Below are positions 15,651 through 22,802 of a stretch of DNA of 64,000 nt, piece by piece (position 1 is the first letter of the stretch; each line of letters starts with the position of its first letter). The translations under genes and the position numbers were made by a program. The stretch is from NCBI RefSeq assembly GCF_017309585.1, contig NZ_CP071321.1:3864001-3928000 (forward strand), in the 5' to 3' direction. Source of the DNA: Nitrogeniibacter aestuarii (GTDB lineage: Bacteria; Pseudomonadota; Gammaproteobacteria; Burkholderiales; Rhodocyclaceae). Below the pieces are notes generated by a model. The model was not told the origin of the DNA and made no database searches. It worked only from the letters and a program-made list of their open reading frames with translations.

Positions 15651-17369
15651 ATGAGCACCGAGCTCGAAGTCCGCTTTGGCGGCACATCCCAACCCGGGGT
15701 CAAGGCGGTCAATCAGGACGCCTTCGCCGCCTTGCTGCCGCCCGAGCGGAATGAGCGCGCACTCAAGGGGGCGATCGCGGTCATCTGCGATGGCGTGAGC
15801 AGCGGCAAGGAATCCGAAGTGGCCAGCCAGATGGCGGTCACCGGTTTCATCGACGACTACCTGGCCACGCCGCCCAACTGGGGCGTGAACAAGGCCGCCG
15901 GCACGGTGCTGCGCCAGCTGAACCAATGGGTCTATCGGCAGAACGCGTCGCGCCACCAGAGCCGCGACAGCATGCTCACCACCATCTCCGCCGCCATCAT
16001 CAAGTCGAACACCCTGCATGTATTTCACGCGGGCGACTCGCGCGTGTGGCTGCTGCGCGGCACATCGCTCGAATGCCTCACCCGTGACCACGTGCTGCGC
16101 GAGGGCGGACGCGAATACCTCGCCCGCGCCCTCGGGGCCGACACCCATCTGGAAGTCGACTACGTGAACCGCGAGTTGCAACCTGGCGACACGCTGCTGC
16201 TCACCACCGACGGGGTGCATGGCTTCGTCAGCAACTCACGCATGCTCGAGCTGATGCTCCAGTACCGGGATCTTGAAGAAGCCGCCAGGGTGCTGGCCGG
16301 AGAGGCGCTCGCCAACGGCTCGGACGACAATGTGTCGGCGCTGGTCGTCGCCATCGACGAGCTGCCTTTCGAAACCCTCGAAGAAACCCATCGCCGGCTC
16401 ATGCAGCGGCCGATTCCGCCGGTGCTTGAAGCGGGCAACAAGATCGACGGCTTCGAGGTGCTGGATGTCATCTTCTCCGGCACGCGCAGTCACATGTACC
16501 GTGTCAAGGACATCGAGTCCGGTGCCCACTACGTGCTCAAGGCGCCGTCCGAGAATTTCACCGAAGATGCCCTGTATCTGGACGGTTTCATCCGCGAGGA
16601 GTGGGTTGGCCAGCGTATCGATCACCCCAATGTGATGAAGACCTACCCGAGCCCGCGGGAGAAGCAGTTCATGTATTACCTGGGCGAACACGTCGAGGGC
16701 ATGAACCTGCGCGAGTGGATGCAGGACAACCCCAATCCGCCACTCGATGCCGTGCGCGCGCTGGTCAGGCAGATCATTGCCGGACTGCGGGCTTTCCAGC
16801 GGGCCGACATGGTGCATCAGGATCTCAAGCCCGAGAACATCATGATCAACCGCGACGGCCGGGTGAAGATCCTCGACTTCGGCACCGTGCTGATCTTCGG
16901 GACCGACGAAATTGCCTCGCCCCTGGACAAATCGGTCCCCCAGGGCAGCGTGAATTATGTGGCCCCGGAATACCTCATGGGCGAAACCGGCAGCTTCAAG
17001 GCCGACCTGTTTTCGCTGGCGGTGATCGTGTACGAAATGATCACCGGCGCCCTGCCCTTCGATGAACCGTCGATCAAGCGGGTGAGCATCAAGTCCTACA
17101 ACGAGTACCAGTACATCCCGGCCCGCCAGCGCCGGCGCGACCTCCCCGTCTGGGTCGAAGGCTGCCTGACCAAGGCCTGCCAGCCCAACCCGGCCAATCG
17201 TTACGACGCATTCTCGGAATTCGAGAAGGACCTCACCGTCCCCAATCCCCTACTCGAGGCGGGCATGCGCAAGAAGCCGCTGATCGAGAAAGACCCCGTG
17301 CTGTTCTGGAAGGTGCTCGCGCTGATGCTGCTGGTGGCCAATCTGGTTCAGGTCGCCTTCCATCACTGA
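15651..17369 (+). CDS. Bifunctional PP2C-type phosphatase / serine-threonine protein kinase, membrane-anchored
   Basis: A fusion protein of 572 residues. Residues 1-240 form a PP2C phosphatase with the metal-binding motifs AVNQDAF (D23), VICDGVSSG (D about 46), FHAGDSRVW, TTDGV and SDDNVSAL. Residues about 265-520 are a Hanks-type kinase: lysine in HYVLKAPSE, catalytic loop HQDLKPEN (D about 390; HQD instead of HRD), DFGT and a YVAPEYL segment. A single C-terminal helix (FWKVLALMLLVANLVQVAF) anchors it to the membrane, so both catalytic domains face the cytoplasm. Genes of this type lie in the nitrate-assimilation cluster of Pseudomonas aeruginosa (PA1782 region). It may control transporter or reductase activity by phosphorylation; the substrate is unknown. 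The ATG at 15651 lies just before the PP2C domain. Confidence 0.92.
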   Translation: MSTELEVRFGGTSQPGVKAVNQDAFAALLPPERNERALKGAIAVICDGVSSGKESEVASQMAVTGFIDDYLATPPNWGVNKAAGTVLRQLNQWVYRQNASRHQSRDSMLTTISAAIIKSNTLHVFHAGDSRVWLLRGTSLECLTRDHVLREGGREYLARALGADTHLEVDYVNRELQPGDTLLLTTDGVHGFVSNSRMLELMLQYRDLEEAARVLAGEALANGSDDNVSALVVAIDELPFETLEETHRRLMQRPIPPVLEAGNKIDGFEVLDVIFSGTRSHMYRVKDIESGAHYVLKAPSENFTEDALYLDGFIREEWVGQRIDHPNVMKTYPSPREKQFMYYLGEHVEGMNLREWMQDNPNPPLDAVRALVRQIIAGLRAFQRADMVHQDLKPENIMINRDGRVKILDFGTVLIFGTDEIASPLDKSVPQGSVNYVAPEYLMGETGSFKADLFSLAVIVYEMITGALPFDEPSIKRVSIKSYNEYQYIPARQRRRDLPVWVEGCLTKACQPNPANRYDAFSEFEKDLTVPNPLLEAGMRKKPLIEKDPVLFWKVLALMLLVANLVQVAFHH

Positions 17370-17374
17370 ACCCA

Positions 17375-17391
17375 TGGCATGGCGCTTGCTT
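17375..17391 (+). promoter_or_regulatory. Probable sigma54 promoter of nasR
   Basis: TGGCATGGCGCTTGCTT matches the -24/-12 consensus except one base. GG (17376-17377) and GC (17388-17389) are 12 bp apart, identical to the three nitrate promoters in this window. It starts 6 nt after the kinase stop codon. No NtrC-like palindrome was seen upstream within the end of the kinase gene, so activation might come from a distant site or another enhancer-binding protein. Confidence 0.6.
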
Positions 17392-17479
17392 CGTATTCTG
17401 TGGGGAGCGGTTGGGAACGCTGACGGGCACCCGCCCGGCACGCGAAACCCGCTCGAAAACAGAACACAGAGAGAGCACC

Positions 17480-18775
17480 ATGGACCTGTCCGTTTCCAGC
17501 ATTGTGCTGGTCGCCAAGCAGCAGGAGATCGCTGAACTCAAGCGCCTTGAATCGCGCGCCCAGCTCGTCGGCGATATCGGCCACCTGATTCACTATCTGC
17601 AAAGCGAGCGTGGCGCATCCAGCCTGTTCCTGGCCTCGGGCGGCAAACGATTCGGTGATGTCCGCGCAGGCTTGATGGCATCGGCCGTCAAGCGCGAAAC
17701 ACATCTTCGCCAGAGCTTCCGGACCCAGCTCGAAGAAGGCCATCGCAGCGGAGCAAAACTGTATTCGCTGATGGCCTGGGTCCTCCTCGGGCTTGACCAC
17801 CTGCCCGCGCTGCGCGCCCAGGTCGACGCCCAGCAGCTCACACCGGACGCCGCCGTGGCCGCCTACAGCCGGCTCATCGGCGGGCTCTCGTCGCTGATCT
17901 TCGAAGTAGCCGAAACCACCATCGACCCCAGCATCTCGCGCTCGCTGGTGGCCCTCTTTAACTTCGTTCAGGGCAAGGAGCTGGCCGGTCAGGAGCGCGC
18001 CGTGGGCGCGGCCATTTTCGCCTCGGGCAAGAACGACAGGACCCACCAGAAACAGCTGGGCGAACTCATCAGTGCGCAGGAGCGCAACTTCCAGGTGTTC
18101 TGCGAGTTCGCCGACGAGACCTCGGTGGCCATGTGGCACGAGATCCATGCCGCGTCCTATCTGCTGACCATCGAGCGGATGCGCCGGGTACTGATCAGCA
18201 CCGAGTCTCAGCTCGATCCCGACCTGAGCGACACCTGGTTCGCCAGCTGTTCCGACCGCCTCGCCGCCATGTGGTCCCTGCAGTGCATTCAGGTCGATCG
18301 GCTCAAGAACGAGTGTGCCCGCCTGATCGCCGATGCCGAGCGCAACCTGCTCGACGTCGAAGGTCTGTTGCGCGACCTCAAGGACAGCCCGCCGCCCGAT
18401 GCCGGCCTGGCCAACCGCTTTTTCGATCCGAACATCCCCATCGACCAGGCATTGCGCTTCACCCCGCGCGAAGGCAACGCCCCCGTGATCGAGCGCTCCA
18501 TCATCGACGTGCTGCAGGCCCAGTCCGAGCGCATCGCCAAGATGGAATCCGAACTCGATCATGCCCGCCGCGCCCTGCAGGAGCGCAAGCTCATCGAGCG
18601 CGCCAAGGGCGTGCTCATGGCCCGCTTCGAGATGACCGAGGAAGCGGCCTACAAAATGCTGCAGAAAACCTCCATGGACCAGAACCGCCGCCTGGCCGAC
18701 GTGGCCGAGGCAGTGCTGGCCCTGCCCGCCTTCTTCACCCCTCAGCCCTCCAACGTGCGGCCGGAGCTGCAGTAA
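17480..18775 (+). CDS. nasR: Nitrate/nitrite-responsive antiterminator, NIT-ANTAR protein
   Basis: A protein of 431 residues. The N-terminal two-thirds is an all-helical NIT (nitrate/nitrite-sensing) domain; its signature is the LIHYLQSERGASSLFLASGG segment, with arginines expected to hold nitrate. The C-terminal 55 residues form an ANTAR RNA-binding domain (LIERAKGVLMARFEMTEEAAYKMLQKTS). In Klebsiella, NasR binds a leader RNA with two hexaloop hairpins and prevents termination when nitrate or nitrite is present. Its gene ends the nirBD-narK-kinase block and converges with an MscS gene 14 bp away. A -24/-12 promoter precedes it. Its most likely RNA target here is the nirB leader, but no terminator was found there. 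Confidence 0.92.
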   Translation: MDLSVSSIVLVAKQQEIAELKRLESRAQLVGDIGHLIHYLQSERGASSLFLASGGKRFGDVRAGLMASAVKRETHLRQSFRTQLEEGHRSGAKLYSLMAWVLLGLDHLPALRAQVDAQQLTPDAAVAAYSRLIGGLSSLIFEVAETTIDPSISRSLVALFNFVQGKELAGQERAVGAAIFASGKNDRTHQKQLGELISAQERNFQVFCEFADETSVAMWHEIHAASYLLTIERMRRVLISTESQLDPDLSDTWFASCSDRLAAMWSLQCIQVDRLKNECARLIADAERNLLDVEGLLRDLKDSPPPDAGLANRFFDPNIPIDQALRFTPREGNAPVIERSIIDVLQAQSERIAKMESELDHARRALQERKLIERAKGVLMARFEMTEEAAYKMLQKTSMDQNRRLADVAEAVLALPAFFTPQPSNVRPELQ

Positions 18776-18789
18776 AACGACGCACCATT

Positions 18790-19902
18790 TCAGTGATCAA
18801 GCACTGCCGTGGTGCGCTCCGCACCAACGAGGTCGCTACGGATCTGCGGCAGGAACTGCGGATACTCCCGCTGGATGAAGTCGACCATGCCCTCGCGCAC
18901 CCGGCAGCGCAGATCCCAGGCTTTGGGGGCGTCGGGCGCGCTCACCAGGGCGCGTAGCTGAATGGCCCGGTCGCTGGCGTCGACCACCTGAATCAGCTGC
19001 GCCCGCCCATCCCATTCGGGGGCCGTCTCGCACAGGCGCTTGAGCTCGTCGCGCATGGGCTGCAGCGGCATGCGGTAATCCACCCACCAGTGCACACCGC
19101 CAATGAGCTGCGAGCTGTCGCGCGTCCAGTTCTGGAACGGGGTTTCGATGAAGTAGTTGAGCGGCACCACCAGGCGGCGCTCGTCCCACACGCGCACCAC
19201 CACGTAGGTGGAAAAGATCTGCTCGATCCAGCCCCACTCGTTTTCCACGATCACCACATCACCGATGCGGATCGGCTGCGTGAGCGCAATCTGCAGGCCG
19301 GCCAGCAGGTTCGACAGCACCGGCCGGGCGGCAAAACCGATCACCAGCCCCGCGACCCCGGCCGAGGCCATCATGCTGGCGCCGATCTGGCGCACACCGG
19401 GAAAGGTCATCAGCATGCCGGCCACGCCCACCAGCCCGATCAGAAACCCGAGAATCCTCACCAGCACCCGCGTCTGCGTCTGCACACGGCGCGCGTGATA
19501 TTCCCCGCGACCGTTGCCGTCACCGTAGTTGTCGAGCACACCGGCTCCCACGCTGCGCACGGCCGCCACCGCCACCCAGGTCAGTCCGCCGATGAGTAGC
19601 AGCAAGGCCCCGTGGCGCACCTCCTCGATGGCCACCAGGTCATCCGGCGACACATTGAACAAGGCCGTGAGCCCGGCCGCGATGAGCGTCCAGCGCATGG
19701 GGCCGCGTGTGCCGTTGACCAGGGCGTGCATCAGCGGCACGGGTCGCGTCACCCGTGTGAGCGCGAAGTGCAGTGCGACATGAATCATCCCCATCGCGAC
19801 GATCACCAGCGCCACCACCACCAGCGTGGTGACCCAGGGATGCGACGAGGTGTCGATCAGGGCTTCGACCTTGCCCAGTTCCAGCGGCAGTTCTTCTTCC
19901 AT
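18790..19902 (-). CDS. MscS-family mechanosensitive channel / small-conductance membrane protein
   Basis: A protein of 370 residues with about four or five membrane helices (ATTLVVVALVIVAMGMIHVAL-like first helix and others). A typical MscS pore-lining and beta-domain region follows: ASAGVAGLVIGFAARPVLSNLLAGLQIAL, then PIRIGDVVIVENEWGWIEQI. These are the hallmarks of MscS-like channels that open when the membrane is stretched. The ATG at 19902 is chosen; the longer frame to 20016 would add a polar, non-family N-terminus. It is transcribed toward nasR. It is a paralogue of the shorter MscS-like protein at 57610-58527. Confidence 0.88.
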   Translation of the reverse strand: MEEELPLELGKVEALIDTSSHPWVTTLVVVALVIVAMGMIHVALHFALTRVTRPVPLMHALVNGTRGPMRWTLIAAGLTALFNVSPDDLVAIEEVRHGALLLLIGGLTWVAVAAVRSVGAGVLDNYGDGNGRGEYHARRVQTQTRVLVRILGFLIGLVGVAGMLMTFPGVRQIGASMMASAGVAGLVIGFAARPVLSNLLAGLQIALTQPIRIGDVVIVENEWGWIEQIFSTYVVVRVWDERRLVVPLNYFIETPFQNWTRDSSQLIGGVHWWVDYRMPLQPMRDELKRLCETAPEWDGRAQLIQVVDASDRAIQLRALVSAPDAPKAWDLRCRVREGMVDFIQREYPQFLPQIRSDLVGAERTTAVLDH

Positions 19903-20096
19903 TGAGGCGTCCTTTGGCGTGGCCCCGGGCCTGCCATTTTTTTGCGATGCAATAAATGGGGTCGCTTTGGCGCGCGAAGGTTCCGCAAAAGATGAAGGCC
20001 ATGCCACACGGGACAATCAACCGCCCCGGCGAAACTGCGCGAAGTGCGCGTTGTCGGACCCGTGAGCGCAACGCACACATCACTGACGGAGAGTCA

Positions 20097-21410
20097 ATGA
20101 GCGAGCATGCCCACGATCAGCAATACGAAAAGAACAGCCTGAGCCTCGGTGGCGCTGTCGCCATGGGCACCGGCGTCATGATCGGCGCCGGCATATTCGC
20201 GCTCACCGGGCAGGTGGCTGAACTTGCCGGCGTGTGGTTTCCACTGGCCTTCCTCGCCGCGGCCGTGGTCGCCGGATTCAGCGCCTACTCCTACGTGAAG
20301 ATGGCCAACGCCTACCCCTCGGCGGGCGGCATCGCCATGTTTCTCAGGAAGGCCTATGGGCGCAGCGTCATGACCGGCGCCTGCGCCCTGCTCATGTACT
20401 TTTCCATGGTCATCAACGAGTCGCTGGTGGCCCGAACTTTCGGCACCTACGCACTGGAGCTCTTCGACGTGGGCAAGCCCGAATGGCTGGTGGTCACCCT
20501 GGCCGTCGGCCTGCTGGTGGTGGCCCTTCTGGTCAACATCCTGAGCAACAGCGTGATTGAGCGCCTGTCGTATCTGACCGCGTTTCTCAAGATCGGCGGT
20601 ATCGCGGTCTTCGCCGTGGGCGGGCTGTGGGCCGCAGGGCTGTCCGTGGGCAGTCTGACCGCTCAGGGCAGTGGAGCAACCCCCGGCAGTTTCCTGGGTG
20701 CCACCGCGCTGGCCCTGCTGGCGTTCAAGGGATTCACCACCATCACCAACAGCGGCGGTGAAATCACCGACCCGCACCGAAACGTGGGACGGGCCATCAT
20801 CATTGCCCTGCTCATCTGTCTGGCGCTCTATCTGCTGGTGAGCGTCGCCGTGGGTGCCAATCTGAGCATCGACGCGATCATCCAGGCGCGAGACTACGCG
20901 CTGGCCGAAGCCGCACGACCCGCCTTCGGCGACGCCGGACTGTGGTTCACCGTCGTATTCGCCATCATCGCCACCGTCTCGGGCGTCATCGCCAGCGTAT
21001 TTGCCGTCTCGAGGATGCTGGCCATGCTCACGGACATGGAACTGGTGCCGCACCGCCATTTCGGCATGCCGGGCGATATCCAGAAGCACACCCTGGTCTA
21101 CACCGTGGTGTTTGCCATCGTGCTGACCCTCTTCTTCGACCTGAGCCGCATCGCCGCGCTGGGGGCGATCTTCTACATCATCATGGACATGGCCATCCAC
21201 TGGGGCATCCTCCGTCACGTCCGGGACGACATCGACGCGGCCCGCTGGGTCTTGATCACTGCGCTCGTCCTCGACGCCGTGCTTCTGGTGGCACTGATCG
21301 CCGTCAAGGCCAGCGACGACAGGGTCGTCATTTACGCGGCCGTCGCCGGACTGGCGATCATTTTTGCCGGCGAGCGCCTGTTCCTGCGCCATCACCCCGG
21401 CGAGGACTAG
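20097..21410 (+). CDS. APC-family amino-acid permease
   Basis: An inner-membrane transporter of 437 residues. The first helix carries the APC signature MGTGVMIGAGIFALTGQVAEL, and the sixth-helix region contains LALLAFKGFTTITNSGGEI, a variant of the substrate-binding segment. About twelve helices are predictable. It takes up amino acids or related amines; the substrate cannot be read from the sequence. The N-terminus is short and hydrophilic (SEHAHDQQYEKN). It is divergent from the MscS gene and followed 81 bp later by an EncFtn-like gene. Confidence 0.87.
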   Translation: MSEHAHDQQYEKNSLSLGGAVAMGTGVMIGAGIFALTGQVAELAGVWFPLAFLAAAVVAGFSAYSYVKMANAYPSAGGIAMFLRKAYGRSVMTGACALLMYFSMVINESLVARTFGTYALELFDVGKPEWLVVTLAVGLLVVALLVNILSNSVIERLSYLTAFLKIGGIAVFAVGGLWAAGLSVGSLTAQGSGATPGSFLGATALALLAFKGFTTITNSGGEITDPHRNVGRAIIIALLICLALYLLVSVAVGANLSIDAIIQARDYALAEAARPAFGDAGLWFTVVFAIIATVSGVIASVFAVSRMLAMLTDMELVPHRHFGMPGDIQKHTLVYTVVFAIVLTLFFDLSRIAALGAIFYIIMDMAIHWGILRHVRDDIDAARWVLITALVLDAVLLVALIAVKASDDRVVIYAAVAGLAIIFAGERLFLRHHPGED

Positions 21411-21491
21411 ACGCCCGTGCAGCGGCCGATTGCGCTACTCTGTGGTCAGACGCCGGTTTTACCAACTCTCAATCACGAATGGAGAAGCATC

Positions 21492-21794
21492 ATGGCAAGT
21501 GAGGGCTATCACGAACCGATCGAGGAGCTGAGCGACGAGACCCGCGACATGCACCGGGCCATCGTATCTTTGATGGAAGAGCTTGAAGCCGTCGATTGGT
21601 ATCAACAGCGCGTGGACGCCTGTAAAGACCCGGATCTGAAGGCCATCCTGGAGCACAACCGTGACGAAGAGAAAGAACACGCCGCGATGGTGCTCGAATG
21701 GATCCGCCGCCGCGACAAGAAGTTCGACCACGAACTGAAAGACTGGCTGTTCACCGACAAGTCGCTCAGCCACGGCGACGGTCACGACCATTGA
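21492..21794 (+). CDS. Encapsulated-ferritin-like (EncFtn) iron oxidase
   Basis: A protein of 100 residues strongly resembling Rhodospirillum rubrum EncFtn. The ferroxidase residues are conserved with an offset of 2: Glu30, Trp36, Tyr37, Glu60 and His63 in the segments MEELEAVDWY and HNRDEEKEHAAM. EncFtn subunits form an open ring with iron sites at dimer interfaces and normally work inside an encapsulin shell, oxidising Fe(II) for storage. The C-terminus ends HGDGHDH and shows no obvious encapsulin-targeting extension of the LTVGSLRR type, and no encapsulin gene is adjacent. Either the shell gene is elsewhere or this is a shell-free version. Confidence 0.9.
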   Translation: MASEGYHEPIEELSDETRDMHRAIVSLMEELEAVDWYQQRVDACKDPDLKAILEHNRDEEKEHAAMVLEWIRRRDKKFDHELKDWLFTDKSLSHGDGHDH

Positions 21795-21804
21795 TCGAAC
21801 CGGC

Positions 21805-22302
21805 ATGGGAGCGCTGAGCGCGGTGCTCCCGCCGCAACCGGCCGTGGCTCCTGCCGAGGCAGTCTCCCTGTGGCGGTTGTGGATCGATGGCACTGCAGCG
21901 CCCAACCCGGGCGCGCTCGGGATGGGCGTGGTGCTTGAAGCACCGGACGGCAGCACTCGCCGCGAGTCACTGCGCGGGCGTCACGGATGCAGCAACGCGG
22001 CGGAACTTCACGCACTGATCCATGGACTTGCGCTCGCGCGCGACGCCGGGATCACCGCCCTGACGATCTTCAGCGACAGCGACTTCGTCGTCCGACATGT
22101 TGGCGGCGAACACCAGACGCGCTCGGAAAGGCTTCGGGAGCTGGTGCTCGATGCCAGAAAAGCACTGCACGCCTTCGAGCACGCTGAACTTTTCTGGATC
22201 CCGCGTCACCGCAACAGCGAGGCAGACACACTGGCCCGAGGGGCGCTCGGCCTGGCGCCCAAGCCGGCGAACCGGCCGATTTCGCGAAAGCGCCGGCCTT
22301 AG
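21805..22302 (+). CDS. RNase H-like (reverse-transcriptase-like RNase HI fold) protein
   Basis: A protein of 165 residues. The four acidic residues of RNase HI are present: Asp in LWIDGTAAPNPG, Glu in SNAAELHALIHGL, Asp in IFSDSDFVVRHV and Asp in NSEADTLARGA. The family (often called ribonuclease HI family or reverse transcriptase-like) cuts the RNA strand of RNA-DNA hybrids. The N-terminus has about 22 additional proline/alanine-rich residues. It begins 10 nt after the EncFtn stop, so it is probably cotranscribed, without an evident functional link. Confidence 0.85.
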   Translation: MGALSAVLPPQPAVAPAEAVSLWRLWIDGTAAPNPGALGMGVVLEAPDGSTRRESLRGRHGCSNAAELHALIHGLALARDAGITALTIFSDSDFVVRHVGGEHQTRSERLRELVLDARKALHAFEHAELFWIPRHRNSEADTLARGALGLAPKPANRPISRKRRP

Positions 22303-22314
22303 CCCTGCCGTCGG

Positions 22315-22620
22315 CTACTTCATGACCTGAATGATCTGAGCGCCAAGCTGGTACTTGCCTTCCTCGGTGCGATGGCAACGCTTGACCTCGACCCGCACAT
22401 GCAGCGGCGGGCGCTCGATGCCGCCATCGGGCTGATGCACCAGCACATCGAGCACTTCCGAGATACGCGGCACGTAATCGGTTTCGAGCGTCAGCCCACC
22501 CGGGCTGATCTCAAGACAGGCCGCCTCGTAGCGCTGGGTCTGGTTGGGCGGCTGGATCAGGGCGTCACAGCCGAGCGGAATGCGCCGGGAGGTGCGGCGG
22601 TCATCGCGAGCAGAGGTCAT
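22315..22620 (-). CDS. PilZ-domain protein, cyclic-di-GMP binding
   Basis: A 101-residue single-domain protein. The PilZ signatures are visible: the arginine-rich RRTSRRIP motif near the N-terminus, followed by EISPGGLTLET, which replaces the usual D/N-x-S-x-x-G by E-I-S-P-G-G. Such proteins bind cyclic di-GMP and act on a partner, often in motility or polysaccharide secretion. The ATG at 22620 is preferred over the upstream one at 22632. It is convergent with the RNase H-like gene and stands alone. Confidence 0.82.
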   Translation of the reverse strand: MTSARDDRRTSRRIPLGCDALIQPPNQTQRYEAACLEISPGGLTLETDYVPRISEVLDVLVHQPDGGIERPPLHVRVEVKRCHRTEEGKYQLGAQIIQVMK

Positions 22621-22721
22621 ATCTCTCCACAATCAGGCAGAACGCGAACCGATTTTCGCGTTATCCGAAAGACTATCGGCACAATCGCGACGAGCTTCAA
22701 CCCGAATACACGCCATGCGTG

Positions 22722-22747
22722 AAAAAAAACCGGCCCAGTGGGCCGGT
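22722..22747 (-). terminator. Rho-independent terminator of the nitrate ABC operon
   Basis: On the minus strand an 8-bp stem ACCGGCCC/GGGCCGGT with a 3-base loop is followed by a U-run (eight A on the plus strand at 22722-22729). It lies 55 nt beyond the end of the ATPase gene. Confidence 0.9.
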
Positions 22748-22802
22748 GAAGCAGAGAGCAAACTGATTGCAAGTTCGTTTGCTGAGGTACTTCGGGGTGC
22801 GC

